64,000 nucleotides of DNA from Defluviicoccus sp. (GTDB taxonomy: Bacteria > Pseudomonadota > Alphaproteobacteria > MPNO01). The notes under the pieces were generated by a model. It did no database searches and was not told where the DNA came from. It saw only the letters and a list, made by a program, of their open reading frames with translations. Positions 7,667-16,920 of the stretch are shown here, one piece after another. Every line of letters begins with the position of its first letter. The stretch's first letter is position 1. Both the position numbers and the translations under genes were made by a program. The DNA lies in contig JAJEHI010000171.1 of the NCBI GenBank assembly GCA_022823775.1, forward strand, positions 62,001 to 126,000, read 5' to 3'.

Positions 7667-9988
7667 CTAGGCTGCCCTAGCCTTCTCGATGGCCTGCCAG
7701 ACGGCCTGCGGGGTCGCCGGCATCTGGAGGTCGGAGACGCCGAGCGGGCGAACCGCGTCGAGGATCGCGTGCATTACCGCGGGCAGCGCCGCGACCGTCC
7801 CGGTCTCCCCGGCGCCCTTGACGCCGAGCGGGTTGGTCTCGCAGGGGACCTCGACATCGTCGAGCACGAACGACGGCAGGTCGTCGGCCCGCGGCATGCA
7901 GTAATCCATGAAGGAGCCCGACTGGAGCTGGCCCGACTCGTCGTCGTAGACCACGTGCTCGAACAGCACCTGGCCGATCCCCTGGGCGAGCCCGCCATGG
8001 ACCTGGCCCTCGAAGAGCAGCGGGTTGACGATCAGCCCCGAATCGTTGACCGCCGAATAACGAAGCAAATCCACTTCGCCGGTCTCGGGGTCCACCTCGA
8101 CCTCGCAGATGTGACAACCGTTGGGGAAGTTGCCGTTGGTAGGGGTGAACGTGCCGGTCGCCTCCAGTCCGATGCCGAACTCCTCGGGCCATCCCATCGG
8201 CATGAACGACGCTCGCGCGACGTCGACGATCCCGATCGACTTGTCGGTGCCCGCGACGGTGAACGCGCCCTCGGAAAACTCGATATCGTCCTCCGCCGCC
8301 TCCATCAGGTGGGCGGCCATGCGCTTCGCCTTGGCGATCACCCGGTCCGCCGCGTCCTTCAGCGCCGCCCCGCCGATGGTGACGGACCGCGAGCCGTAGG
8401 TGCCGCGCCCGTAGGCCACGTGATCGGTATCGCCCTGCACCAGGCGGACGCTCTCGAACGGCACGCCCAGCCATTCCGACACCATCTGCGCATAGACGGT
8501 CTGGTGGCCCTGGCCGTGGCTGTGGGTGCCGGCCGCGACGGTCACCCCGCCGGCCGGGTCGAAATGGAGCTGCATGCGGTCGTTGAACGGCGCGCCGATC
8601 TCGATGAAATAGGTGATGCCGAGGCCGCGCAGCCTGCCGCCGGCTTCCGACCGCGCCTTGCGGGATGCGAACCCGTCCCGGTCGGCGAGCGCCACCGCCA
8701 TGTCGGCGATCCTCTCGAACTCGCCGGAGTCGTAGACCGTCATGATCGCGTTCTGGTACGGCATGTCGGCGGACCCGATGTAGTTGCGCCGCCTGAGCTC
8801 GACCGGATCGATGCCGAGCTCGACCGCCGCCTCGTCGACCAGCCGCTCGATGATGTAGCAGGCCTCCGGCCGTCCGGCGCCGCGATAGGGCGCGACCGTG
8901 TTGGTGTTGGTGAACACGGCGTCGATGGAGAGGTACGCGGCGGGAATGTCGTAGTTTCCGGCATACATGGTCGAGCCGAGCCCGACCGGCACGCAGGCCG
9001 CTTCGCCGAGATAGGCGCCGACGGCGTGGTCGGTCTCGGCGCGCATGGCGAGGAACCGGCCCTCGGCGTCGAGCGCGAGCTCGGCTTCGGTTACGGCGTC
9101 GCGGGCATGGGCGTCGCTCTGCAGGCTCTCGGTGCGATCCGCGGTCCAGCGCACCGGCCGCTTGAGCCGGCGGGCCGCGATCACGCAGAGCGCGTCCTCG
9201 GGATAGACCGCGTTCTTCATTCCGAACCCGCCGCCGACATCCGGGCTGATCACCCGGAAATTGCCTTCCGGCTTGTGGAAGACGTGCGAGAGGTGGCTGC
9301 GCTGGGCGTGCGGGGACTGGTTCTCGGTGTACATCGTCACGTGATCGGTCGCCGGCACGTAGTCCACGATCGTCGCGCGCGGCTCCATCGCGTTGCAGCT
9401 CAACCGGTTGTTCGACAGGCTGAGCCGCGTGACATGCGCGGCCCTCTCGAAGGCGGCGTCGGTCGCCGCCTTGTCGCCGCGCTCGACGGTGAACCAGACA
9501 TTATCGGGCGCCTCGTCCCAAACCGCGGGCGCGCCGGGCGCCGTCGCCCGGCCGGGCGCGGTGGCGGACGGCAATATCTCGTAATCGACCGCGATCGTCT
9601 CCGCCGCGTCCATCGCGAGGTCGAGCGTTTCCGCCACGACGAACGCGACGGGGGTGCCGACATGGCGCACCCGGTCGCCGGCAAGGATCGGATGGAGCGG
9701 GCTGAACTTCGGCGGAGGCGCGCCGAACGCCATGGGCGGAATGAAATGGGGAATGCCGTCGATGCCCTCTTCCTCGATTTCGGCACGGGTGAGCACGAGC
9801 AGTACGCCGGGCGCGTTTCGCGCAGCCTCGACATCGATCGAGCGGATGGCTGCCGCGGCATGGGGCGAGCGAAGGACGTAGCCGTGGACCTGCCCCGGAA
9901 GGACGATGTCGTCGACATAACGACCCTCGCCCTTGAGAAAACGGGGATCCTCCGTACGCGAAACCGGCTGGCCGACACCGAACTTCAT
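7667..9988 (-). CDS. xanthine dehydrogenase family, molybdopterin-binding (large) subunit
   Basis: A 773-residue molybdenum hydroxylase large subunit. It begins GVGQPVSRTEDPRFL, typical of CoxL/CutL relatives, with SPDVGGGFGMKN near residue 260, AYRGAGR-type active-site loop (PYRGAGR) near 368, GQGHQT near 482 and the catalytic Glu in GAGETG near 726. True CO dehydrogenase has an AYRCSFR loop, so this is a relative acting on another substrate, perhaps an N-heterocycle or aldehyde. The start at 9988 has GGAG upstream; a longer frame to 10351 runs antisense through the next gene. The partner FeS and FAD subunits are not in the window, so it must use partners encoded elsewhere or be inactive alone. 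Confidence 0.88.
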   Translation of the reverse strand: MKFGVGQPVSRTEDPRFLKGEGRYVDDIVLPGQVHGYVLRSPHAAAAIRSIDVEAARNAPGVLLVLTRAEIEEEGIDGIPHFIPPMAFGAPPPKFSPLHPILAGDRVRHVGTPVAFVVAETLDLAMDAAETIAVDYEILPSATAPGRATAPGAPAVWDEAPDNVWFTVERGDKAATDAAFERAAHVTRLSLSNNRLSCNAMEPRATIVDYVPATDHVTMYTENQSPHAQRSHLSHVFHKPEGNFRVISPDVGGGFGMKNAVYPEDALCVIAARRLKRPVRWTADRTESLQSDAHARDAVTEAELALDAEGRFLAMRAETDHAVGAYLGEAACVPVGLGSTMYAGNYDIPAAYLSIDAVFTNTNTVAPYRGAGRPEACYIIERLVDEAAVELGIDPVELRRRNYIGSADMPYQNAIMTVYDSGEFERIADMAVALADRDGFASRKARSEAGGRLRGLGITYFIEIGAPFNDRMQLHFDPAGGVTVAAGTHSHGQGHQTVYAQMVSEWLGVPFESVRLVQGDTDHVAYGRGTYGSRSVTIGGAALKDAADRVIAKAKRMAAHLMEAAEDDIEFSEGAFTVAGTDKSIGIVDVARASFMPMGWPEEFGIGLEATGTFTPTNGNFPNGCHICEVEVDPETGEVDLLRYSAVNDSGLIVNPLLFEGQVHGGLAQGIGQVLFEHVVYDDESGQLQSGSFMDYCMPRADDLPSFVLDDVEVPCETNPLGVKGAGETGTVAALPAVMHAILDAVRPLGVSDLQMPATPQAVWQAIEKARAA

Positions 9989-10115
9989 GTGATTTCTCCG
10001 GCGGGTTCGAAAGCGGCCACAGTGTCGCGACCGGCCCCGTCCCTGTAAAGGCGCGGGGACTTCCCCTGCCGCCCTTCCCGAGTCATCCTGCGGCCGGAAA
10101 CACCGGGAGGAGGCG

Positions 10116-11138
10116 ATGAATCGGGCGCGTGTGCCGCTGATAGACGTCGAGCCTTTTTTCAGCGGCGATGCCGCTTCGCGCCGCCGCGTCGGCAAGGAAA
10201 TCGGCGCGGCCTGCGCCGATATCGGGTTCTTCTCTATCGCCGGCCATCGCGTGGACCCCGGGATCGTCGACGACCTGCGCCGCACCTCGCACGAATATTT
10301 CGCCCTGCCGGATGCGGAAAAACGCGAATGCGTCCACCCCGTGGCGGGCACGCCCAGGGGGCTCAGGGTCTACGAGGGCGAGGCGCTCGGCCGCGCCGCC
10401 GGACGGGAGGCGCCGCCCGACCTCAAGGAGTTCTATCACTTCGGCCGGGAAGCCTGGCCGGACGATCCCTACTACACCGGGGAAGAGGGCAAAGCCTATT
10501 TCATCCCCAATATCTGGCCCGACCGCCCGGCCGGATTCCGCCGCGCGGCGAATGCATATTATGCGGCGATGGAGGAGCTGGTCGGGCACCTCATGCGCCT
10601 GGCAGCCCTCGCGCTCGACCTCGACGAGGACTGGTTCGAGGACAAGATCGACCGCCACGTCACCGCCATGCGCATAAACCACTACCCGCCGCAACCCGTC
10701 GCCCCAACCGAGGGCCAGATCCGCGCCGGGGCGCATACCGATTTCGGCACTTTCACCATCCTGATGGGCGAAGACGAGCCCGGCGGGCTCCAGGTCCAGG
10801 ACCGCGACGGCCGCTGGTACGACGTGGAGACCCGGCCGGAGACCTTCGTGGTCAATGTCGGCGACCTCTTCCGACGCTGGACAAACGATGTATGGACGTC
10901 GAATTTCCACCGGGTGGTGAACCCGCCGGCGGAGATCGGCCCGAGCGCGCGGCGCATATCGATCGGCTTCTTCCACCAGCCCAACTACGACGCGGAGATA
11001 GCCTGCCTGCCGACCTGCACCGACACGGCCCGGCCGCCGCTCTACCGCCCGGTCACGTCGGGCGCATTCCGCGACATCCGCTACGACGAAACCGACATTC
11101 CCGACACCCAGGCCGCGGCGATTTCCGAGGAGGCATGA
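10116..11138 (+). CDS. isopenicillin N synthase family Fe(II)/2-oxoglutarate dioxygenase
   Basis: A 340-residue oxygenase of the IPNS/2OG-Fe(II) family. The N-terminal DIOX_N domain covers about residues 5-120 (DIGFFSIAGHRVD). The iron facial triad is H206 and D208 in GAHTDFGT and the distal His in NFHRVV near 265; RRISIGFF near 280 supplies the Arg that binds 2-oxoglutarate. A strong GGGAGGAGG precedes the ATG. It heads a tight three-gene set (1 nt to the next gene) and is divergent from the molybdenum hydroxylase. Substrate unknown; relatives oxidise amino acids, flavonoids, gibberellins or nucleobases. Confidence 0.88.
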   Translation: MNRARVPLIDVEPFFSGDAASRRRVGKEIGAACADIGFFSIAGHRVDPGIVDDLRRTSHEYFALPDAEKRECVHPVAGTPRGLRVYEGEALGRAAGREAPPDLKEFYHFGREAWPDDPYYTGEEGKAYFIPNIWPDRPAGFRRAANAYYAAMEELVGHLMRLAALALDLDEDWFEDKIDRHVTAMRINHYPPQPVAPTEGQIRAGAHTDFGTFTILMGEDEPGGLQVQDRDGRWYDVETRPETFVVNVGDLFRRWTNDVWTSNFHRVVNPPAEIGPSARRISIGFFHQPNYDAEIACLPTCTDTARPPLYRPVTSGAFRDIRYDETDIPDTQAAAISEEA

Positions 11139-11139
11139 G

Positions 11140-11847
11140 ATGGCGCATACCGAAACCCTGACCGTCGGCGGGAGTTCCATGCCCGTCTATGTCGACGCAC
11201 CCGAAGCGCCGGGGCCGCACCCGGGCGTGGTGGTGACCCACCACCGGGGCGCGCTCGACGATTTCACCCGGAAGTTCGTGGAAGACCTCGCCGCGGCCGG
11301 TTACATCGCCGCGGCGCCGCTGTTCTACCACCGCCGCCCGGACGGCGAGGAGACGACGCAGTCGATGGCGGCGCTGAACGACATGGAGCTGATCGCCGAC
11401 ATCGGCGCCACGGCGGATTATCTGCGGGGCCGCGACGACCATCGGAGCGGGGCGCTCGGCATCGTGGGCCATTGCATGGGCGGGCGCTGCGCGTTTCTCG
11501 GCGCTTCGACCAACGACGCTTTTACCGCCTGCGGGATCTTTTACGGCGGCAACATCTTCAAGCCCTGGGGCGAGGGGAACCCGGCGCCGATTACGCGCGT
11601 GGACCGGATCGCCTGCCCGGTCATCGGTTTCTTCGGCAACGAGGACGAAAACCCCTCGCCGGAGGACGTGGCGAAGATCGACGCGGCGATGACCGAGCAC
11701 GGCATCGACCACACTTTCCACGCCTATGACGGCGCGGGCCATGCGTTCCAGAATTTCCTCGGCCCCAACTACCGGGAAGAGCAGTCCAGGGACGCGCAGG
11801 GGAAGCTGCTCGCCTTCTTCGGGAAAACCCTCGAACCGGCCGTCTGA
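11140..11847 (+). CDS. dienelactone hydrolase family protein
   Basis: A second dienelactone-hydrolase-type alpha/beta hydrolase, 235 residues. The nucleophile elbow GHCMGG near residue 109-114 again has Cys, the Asp lies in FFGNEDENPS near 167 and the His in GAGHAF near 203. It differs strongly from the paralogue at 2.7-3.4 kb, so it is not a recent duplicate. The start ATG follows the stop of the upstream oxygenase by one base and an FAD monooxygenase starts 12 nt downstream, which points to a joint catabolic role, such as hydrolysis of a lactone or ester made by the oxygenases. Confidence 0.86.
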   Translation: MAHTETLTVGGSSMPVYVDAPEAPGPHPGVVVTHHRGALDDFTRKFVEDLAAAGYIAAAPLFYHRRPDGEETTQSMAALNDMELIADIGATADYLRGRDDHRSGALGIVGHCMGGRCAFLGASTNDAFTACGIFYGGNIFKPWGEGNPAPITRVDRIACPVIGFFGNEDENPSPEDVAKIDAAMTEHGIDHTFHAYDGAGHAFQNFLGPNYREEQSRDAQGKLLAFFGKTLEPAV

Positions 11848-11859
11848 CCGGGAGCGCCG

Positions 11860-13023
11860 ATGCCGGCGGCGCGGCGGCATGTGGAAATCGCCGGCGCGGG
11901 GTTCGCCGGACTGACCGCCGCCGCGGCGTTCGCCCAGCGCGGCTGGAGCGTCCGGGTTCACGAGCTGGGGGACCGGCTGCGCACGGCGGGCGCCGGGATC
12001 TATATCTACGAGAACGGCTTGAAGGTGTTCGAGGCGGTGGGCGCCTACCGAGCCGCCACCCAGGGCGCTTTCCCCGGCCGCGCGCGCGAGATGCGGGACG
12101 ACGCCAACAACACCATCGCCCGCATCGTATGGCCGGCGGGCGGGCCGATGCGGATGTTCTCGATCGTCCGCCAAAACTGCATCGACGCCCTCGCGGCGGC
12201 GGCGACGGGTGCCGGGGCCGAGATCGTGACCGGATCGGAAGTCGCCGGCGCCGAGCCCGGAGGCGTCCTGGTGCTCGCCAACGGCCGCCGCCACAAGGCG
12301 GATCTCGTGATCGGCGCCGACGGGGTGGGCTCTCCCGTCCGCGACTCGCTGGGCCTCATGCGGTCGTTCCGGGAGCTGCCCGACGGGGCGATCCGGCTGC
12401 TCGTTCCGCGCACCGAAGAGGAACGGGAAGACGCGGAGACCCAAAACTACATCGAGTACTGGTCCGGCCGGCGCCGCCTCCTCTACACCCCGGTCTCCGA
12501 CGAGGCGGTTTATCTCGCCCTGCTATGCCCCGTCACGGATACGGACGCGCGCCGGGTTCCGATCGACGTCGACCTCTGGACCCGGACTTACCCTCATCTC
12601 GAACATCTGTTCCCGAGGATCGGCGGCCGGGGACGGTGGGACCCGTTCGTCGTCATCCGCCTCAAGCGCTGGTCGAGCGGACGGGTCGCCACGATCGGCG
12701 ATGCGGCGCACGCGATGGCCCCGAATCTCGGCCAGGGCGGCGGCTGCGGGATGATGAACGGGCTCGCGCTCGCGGTCTATCTGGACCGGTATGACGATGT
12801 CGCCGCGGGATTGGCGGAGTGGGAACGACGGGAGCGGCCCCTCACCGAGCACACCCAGCGCGTGTCGACGATCTACGGTTGGCCGGGACGCTGGCCGCCG
12901 TGGCTCCGCGCCCGGTTCTACGATTTCGCCCACAAGAACGCGTGGATCGAACGGCAAAGGCTGCGAACCGCGACCCACGTGCCGCTGGGCTGGACGCCGG
13001 ATCGGGCGGCCGCGCGGAATTAG
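11860..13023 (+). CDS. FAD-dependent monooxygenase (salicylate / 6-hydroxynicotinate hydroxylase type)
   Basis: A 387-residue class A flavoprotein hydroxylase. It shows the N-terminal dinucleotide motif GAGFAG (residues 11-16), the DG motif VIGADGVGSPVR near 150 and the GD motif TIGDAAHAMAP near 280 followed by GQGGGCGMMNG. These are the three marks of NAD(P)H-dependent aromatic hydroxylases such as salicylate or 6-hydroxynicotinate 3-monooxygenase. GGGAG precedes the ATG. It is the last gene of the trio with the Fe(II) oxygenase and the hydrolase and faces the CoA ligase with a 21-nt gap. A UbiH-like or squalene-epoxidase role is less likely. Confidence 0.87.
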   Translation: MPAARRHVEIAGAGFAGLTAAAAFAQRGWSVRVHELGDRLRTAGAGIYIYENGLKVFEAVGAYRAATQGAFPGRAREMRDDANNTIARIVWPAGGPMRMFSIVRQNCIDALAAAATGAGAEIVTGSEVAGAEPGGVLVLANGRRHKADLVIGADGVGSPVRDSLGLMRSFRELPDGAIRLLVPRTEEEREDAETQNYIEYWSGRRRLLYTPVSDEAVYLALLCPVTDTDARRVPIDVDLWTRTYPHLEHLFPRIGGRGRWDPFVVIRLKRWSSGRVATIGDAAHAMAPNLGQGGGCGMMNGLALAVYLDRYDDVAAGLAEWERRERPLTEHTQRVSTIYGWPGRWPPWLRARFYDFAHKNAWIERQRLRTATHVPLGWTPDRAAARN

Positions 13024-13044
13024 CGGGGGAACGCCGCCGCGCCC

Positions 13045-14667
13045 CTACCCGCCGGCCGCCGCCCGGGCGCGAAGCTCGGACCGCAGGACCTTTCCGTTCA
13101 CAGTCTTGGGGAGGGTATCGAGGAAGTCGATGGCGCGCGGATACATATAGGGCGGAGCGGTCGCCTTGACGTGGGCCTGGAGCGCGCCGGCGAGGCCTCC
13201 ACCGACCGCGTGGCCGGGCGCGGCGACGACATAGGCCTTGACCACTGCGCCGCGCACGCCGGCCGGGTCGGGCGCGGGCACGCAGGCGCATTCGAGCACC
13301 GCCTCGTGGCGCAGCAGCGCCGTCTCCACCTCGATCGGCGAGATGTTGTAGCCGGCCGAGACGATCATGTCGTCGTGGCGGCCGACATAGCGGAAATATC
13401 CCCCGGCGTCCCGGGTGACCACGTCGGGAAAGACGTTCCAGCCGTCCCGGACGAGCTCGCGCTGGCGCTCCTCGTTCCGCCAGTAGACGGTGCCGGTGCA
13501 GCCCCTGACCGCCATCAGTCCGCGCTCGCCGTCCGCCATCGGGGCGAGGGTTTCCGGGTCCAGCACCGCGACCTCGTAGCCGGGCGCGGCGCGTCCCATG
13601 GTCCCGGATCGCGCGGGCCCACCCGGCTCGCTCGACGAGACGAAGCAGTGGAACGTCTCGGTGGTGCCGATGAACTGTTCGAGCGTCATCCCGCTCGCCT
13701 CGCGCCACAGCGATTCGGTCTCCGGCAACAGCGGCTCGCCGCCGGTCATGCTGCGCCGCAGGCTGCCGACCCGTGCCCGGTCGAGCGCCGCCGCCATCAG
13801 GCGGTAGTACGAAACGACCGCCGTGAACAGGGTGACGCCATGGCGCTCGATGGCCGCGAGCGACGCCTCGACCGACTTGTCAGGCTCCAGCACGGCGGCC
13901 GATCCGAAACGCGCGGGGAAGACCACCGACAACCCGTAGCCGAGCGCGAACGGCACCGAGGGCGGACCGCCGATCACGTCATTCTCGGTCGGGCCGACGC
14001 AGTGCTTCCAGTACGAATCCGCGGCCGCTATCAGGTCGCGGTGGCAATGGCAGGTGCCCTTCGGGCGTCCGGTCGAACCGGAGGTGTAGAGGATCAGCGT
14101 GAGATCCTCGGCGTGGCTGTCGTGGTAGTCGGCCCGGGGCGGGGCCGCGGGCAGCAGCGCGCCGAGCGCGGGGAAGCGCCCGCCCGCCTCCCCGTCGGCG
14201 ACCGCGAGGGTGACGCCCGGCGTCGCCGCGACCGCCGCCTCCATCTCGTCGAGCAGCCCGGCGCTCGCTACGGCGAAGCGGGCGCCCGAATCCTCGATCC
14301 GGTAAGCGAGATCGTCCGCCCGGAGCTGCACATAGGTCGGGATCGGCACGGCGCCGACGGCATGCGCCGCCAGGAGAACGTAGACCAGCACAGGGGTATC
14401 GGCGATCCGCACCACGACGCGGTCGCCCGGCGCGACGCCAAGCGCGCGGAGCGCCGCCGCATGGCGGTGGACCGCCGCGCGGAGCGCGCGATAGTCGATC
14501 GTCTCGTCGCGGTGGAAGTAGGCGGTCCGGCCGCCCCAGCCCGCGTCGATGGCGCCCTCGAGCAGCACCTCGGCGACGTTCATGCGGGCGGGATAGTCGA
14601 GCCCGGGCAGATCGAAGCGGAGATCGGGGCGCGCATCCGCCGGGCAGAGTTCGCCGTACTTGTTCAT
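13045..14667 (-). CDS. AMP-dependent acyl/aryl-CoA ligase (benzoate-CoA ligase type)
   Basis: A 540-residue adenylate-forming enzyme. The AMP-binding loop TSGSTGRPKGT lies near residue 192, the GTTETF motif near 335, the hinge YVGRHDDMIVSAGYN near 425 and the catalytic C-terminal Lys in LPKTVNGKVLR near 522. The N-terminus (around LPGLDYPARMNVAEVLL) resembles benzoate- and 2-aminobenzoate-CoA ligases, so an aromatic or branched acid is a fair guess. It activates a carboxylate with ATP and CoA. It ends a minus-strand run hyuA-cupin-EamA-isomerase-ligase, starting 9 nt after the isomerase-like gene. Confidence 0.87.
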   Translation of the reverse strand: MNKYGELCPADARPDLRFDLPGLDYPARMNVAEVLLEGAIDAGWGGRTAYFHRDETIDYRALRAAVHRHAAALRALGVAPGDRVVVRIADTPVLVYVLLAAHAVGAVPIPTYVQLRADDLAYRIEDSGARFAVASAGLLDEMEAAVAATPGVTLAVADGEAGGRFPALGALLPAAPPRADYHDSHAEDLTLILYTSGSTGRPKGTCHCHRDLIAAADSYWKHCVGPTENDVIGGPPSVPFALGYGLSVVFPARFGSAAVLEPDKSVEASLAAIERHGVTLFTAVVSYYRLMAAALDRARVGSLRRSMTGGEPLLPETESLWREASGMTLEQFIGTTETFHCFVSSSEPGGPARSGTMGRAAPGYEVAVLDPETLAPMADGERGLMAVRGCTGTVYWRNEERQRELVRDGWNVFPDVVTRDAGGYFRYVGRHDDMIVSAGYNISPIEVETALLRHEAVLECACVPAPDPAGVRGAVVKAYVVAAPGHAVGGGLAGALQAHVKATAPPYMYPRAIDFLDTLPKTVNGKVLRSELRARAAAGG

Positions 14668-14676
14668 GCGCGGGGG

Positions 14677-15399
14677 TCAGGCGCGGCCGAGCGTGTCCAT
14701 CAGCCTGCCGTATCCCGGCACCGGCTCGCGGACTTCCAGCCGCTTGAGGCTGTGCCAGACCATCGCCTGGTTGCTGGTCACCACCGGCTTGCCGAGATCG
14801 CGCTCCAGCGGCTCGATCGCCTCGGCGGCGCGGATCGCCGTGCAGGAGATGAAATAGGCATCGGCATCGTTGTCTTGCTGACGCTTCACCCGGCGGTACC
14901 ATTCGCCGGGCTCGACCGCGATCATCTGCGTGCCGCTGCCCGAAATCCCCATCCCGGTCTCGCTCAGAACGGAGATCTGGTGGCTTTCGAGATAGGCGAC
15001 CTCGCGATCGTTGGTTTGCTGCGTGTAGGGCGTGGTCAGTACGATCCGCCGTGCGTCCAGGGTATCGAAGGCGTCCATCACCGCCTTCGAGGTCGAGGTC
15101 GCGGGCGTATCCGTCTTCTTCTCGATACGCTCGATGATCTCGTCGTCGAAGCCGGGCCGGAACATCGACGCCGCGGTGCAGTGGAAGACGATCAGGTCGA
15201 CCTCGGCATCGGCGAGCAGGCCCGCCCCCTCCTCGACGCCCTCGACCATGCCGAGAATGTCCTCTTCGGAGGAGCCCGACAGCCGGAGCCGCGTGGTGTG
15301 GACCGATACGCCGTCCGGCGCGATCGCCTGGATCAGCGGTTCCGCGGCCGAGTTGACCGATGGCAGCAGCATGCCGATGCGAGCTCGCCAACCGTACAT
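14677..15399 (-). CDS. maleate isomerase / Asp-Glu racemase superfamily protein
   Basis: A 240-residue protein of the maleate isomerase/arylmalonate decarboxylase group. Two cysteines sit at the expected mirror positions: FHCTAASM near residue 94 and ISCTAIRAAE near 185. Two cysteines fit maleate isomerases and racemases; arylmalonate decarboxylase keeps only the second. The start at 15399 gives MYGWRARIG and has AAGGAG upstream; the in-frame extension to 15459 is not supported. Maleate isomerase makes fumarate at the end of nicotinate and some aromatic pathways, which fits the oxygenases and hydrolases next door. Specificity is an inference. Confidence 0.8.
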   Translation of the reverse strand: MYGWRARIGMLLPSVNSAAEPLIQAIAPDGVSVHTTRLRLSGSSEEDILGMVEGVEEGAGLLADAEVDLIVFHCTAASMFRPGFDDEIIERIEKKTDTPATSTSKAVMDAFDTLDARRIVLTTPYTQQTNDREVAYLESHQISVLSETGMGISGSGTQMIAVEPGEWYRRVKRQQDNDADAYFISCTAIRAAEAIEPLERDLGKPVVTSNQAMVWHSLKRLEVREPVPGYGRLMDTLGRA

Positions 15400-15460
15400 T
15401 CGAAGCTCCTTGTGCGCAGGCCGTCCCGCGACCCTCGCATCTCGCCCCCGATCCGGCAAG

Positions 15461-16372
15461 TCACCGTGTCTCGCTGACCGCGACGGCGCCGAGCCCGAGA
15501 ACGATCAGCGCAAGCCCCGCGAGGTTGGTGACGGTCAGCGCCTCGCCGAGGATCGCGGTCGAAGCGAGCATTCCGGCCACCGGCGTCGCCAGGAAAAGCA
15601 GCGAAGAGGTGATCGCGGGGAGCGAACGGGCGATCGCGACGATGCCCAGCACGGTGAGAGTCGTCGCCAGCGGACCGGCGTAGACCAGCAGCCAGACCAG
15701 CGTGCCGGACCAGCGCACCGGCTCGCCCGATTCGAGGACAAGGCCCAGCAGGGCGGCTACCAGCGTGGCCGCGAGCATGTGCCAGGGCGCGAGCTGGAAC
15801 GGGCTCTGCCGCCATACATGGTGCCGCATGTGGAGGATGGTGGTCGCCCATACCATCGAGCCGGCGACCAGCAGAAGGTTGCCGTAGACCACGTCGCCTT
15901 TGGACCAGTCGAATCCTATCGGGTTGAACATGACTGCCAACCCGCCGACACCGAGCGCCAACCCGGTCGCCTTGAGCCGGGTCAGGCGTTCGCCGAACAG
16001 CAGGATCGCAGCCGGCGTCACCCAGAGCGGAGCGATGAACGAGAGCAGCGATGCCCGGCCGGCCTGGGCGAATTCGAGGCCCATCACGATCGTCGCGGGG
16101 AATATCCCCATCATGACCACACCGACGGAAAGGAGCGCCGGCAGGTCCTCCCTGCCGGGGAGCCTCAGCCTGCGCAGGATCGCGAGCGCCGCGAAAAGGC
16201 AAAGCGCGCAAAGCCCCATGCGCGCGCAGTTGAGCCAGTTCGGGGGCATCGACCCGAGCGCGATCTTGAGCACCGGCCAGTTGATTCCCCAGATCGGCAG
16301 GCAGAACGCGAACAGCCCGTAGGCGGCGGACTTGCCGAGAGGCGGGTGCGGAGCGGCTGCGCGCGTATTCAA
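15461..16372 (-). CDS. DMT-superfamily (EamA) transporter
   Basis: A 303-residue inner-membrane protein with about ten hydrophobic helices in two repeated EamA halves (first half ~15-150, second ~160-300). The WGINWPVLK stretch early in the first repeat and the very hydrophobic C-terminal helix are typical of the drug/metabolite transporter family. The best in-frame start is a TTG at 16372; no good ribosome site is visible, so the exact start is uncertain. It lies within the minus-strand catabolic run, so it may move the pathway's substrate or product. Confidence 0.85.
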   Translation of the reverse strand: MNTRAAAPHPPLGKSAAYGLFAFCLPIWGINWPVLKIALGSMPPNWLNCARMGLCALCLFAALAILRRLRLPGREDLPALLSVGVVMMGIFPATIVMGLEFAQAGRASLLSFIAPLWVTPAAILLFGERLTRLKATGLALGVGGLAVMFNPIGFDWSKGDVVYGNLLLVAGSMVWATTILHMRHHVWRQSPFQLAPWHMLAATLVAALLGLVLESGEPVRWSGTLVWLLVYAGPLATTLTVLGIVAIARSLPAITSSLLFLATPVAGMLASTAILGEALTVTNLAGLALIVLGLGAVAVSETR

Positions 16373-16403
16373 CCCTGGGCCGCTTCCGGTTGCCGGGCGG
16401 CGA

Positions 16404-16886
16404 TCAATAGGCCGAGCCGTCGCGCCGCGTGAAACGTCTGTCCGGCGGGCGGACGGTCTTTTCGAGGATCAGATCGTCCTCGGTGTAGTGAACCCGGTCG
16501 GAATGCGCCCGCGTGCCGACCTCGATGAACACCGCGTCGCTCTCGGTCCGGTTTTCCAGCCGGTGCCCGTCCCCGCTGCCGGCGGGGAAGCCGGCGACGT
16601 GGCCGGCCTTGAGCTGCTGTTCGCCGGAATCGCAGACCAGCGTCGGCTCTCCGGAAACGATATAGATGAACTCGTCCTCTCCGGTATGCCAGTGGCGGAG
16701 CGCCGAGACCGCGCCGGGCTGCAATCGGGTCAGTCCGACGCCGAACTGGGTCAGCCCCAGCGCATCGCCCAGAACCGTCCTGAACTTGCCCGCAAGCGCC
16801 TTGTCCCATGGCGCCGGGTAAGGCTGGCGTTCCTCCGCCGGCAGGGTCGAGGGGTTGAGGGCGGGGGGGCGAAGTCGATCTGTCAT
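16404..16886 (-). CDS. cupin-domain protein
   Basis: A 160-residue single cupin. The first cupin motif is LRHWHTGEDEFIYIVSGEP near residue 63 with metal-type His and Glu residues, and the second is AGFPAGSGDGHRLENRT near 95. The start has GGAGG seven bases upstream. It lies 34 nt after hyuA and 31 nt before the EamA transporter, on the same strand. Cupins of this type bind a small ligand or metal and may be isomerases, dioxygenases or sensors; nothing here decides which. Confidence 0.85.
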   Translation of the reverse strand: MTDRLRPPALNPSTLPAEERQPYPAPWDKALAGKFRTVLGDALGLTQFGVGLTRLQPGAVSALRHWHTGEDEFIYIVSGEPTLVCDSGEQQLKAGHVAGFPAGSGDGHRLENRTESDAVFIEVGTRAHSDRVHYTEDDLILEKTVRPPDRRFTRRDGSAY

Positions 16887-16920
16887 GTAATGCCTCCAGC
16901 GTTTGAGATGGTCGTCGGGC

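Noticed and set aside
7667-9988. Calling the molybdenum hydroxylase a CO dehydrogenase (coxL)
   Set aside because: The active-site loop is PYRGAGR, not AYRCSFR, and no coxM or coxS lies nearby.
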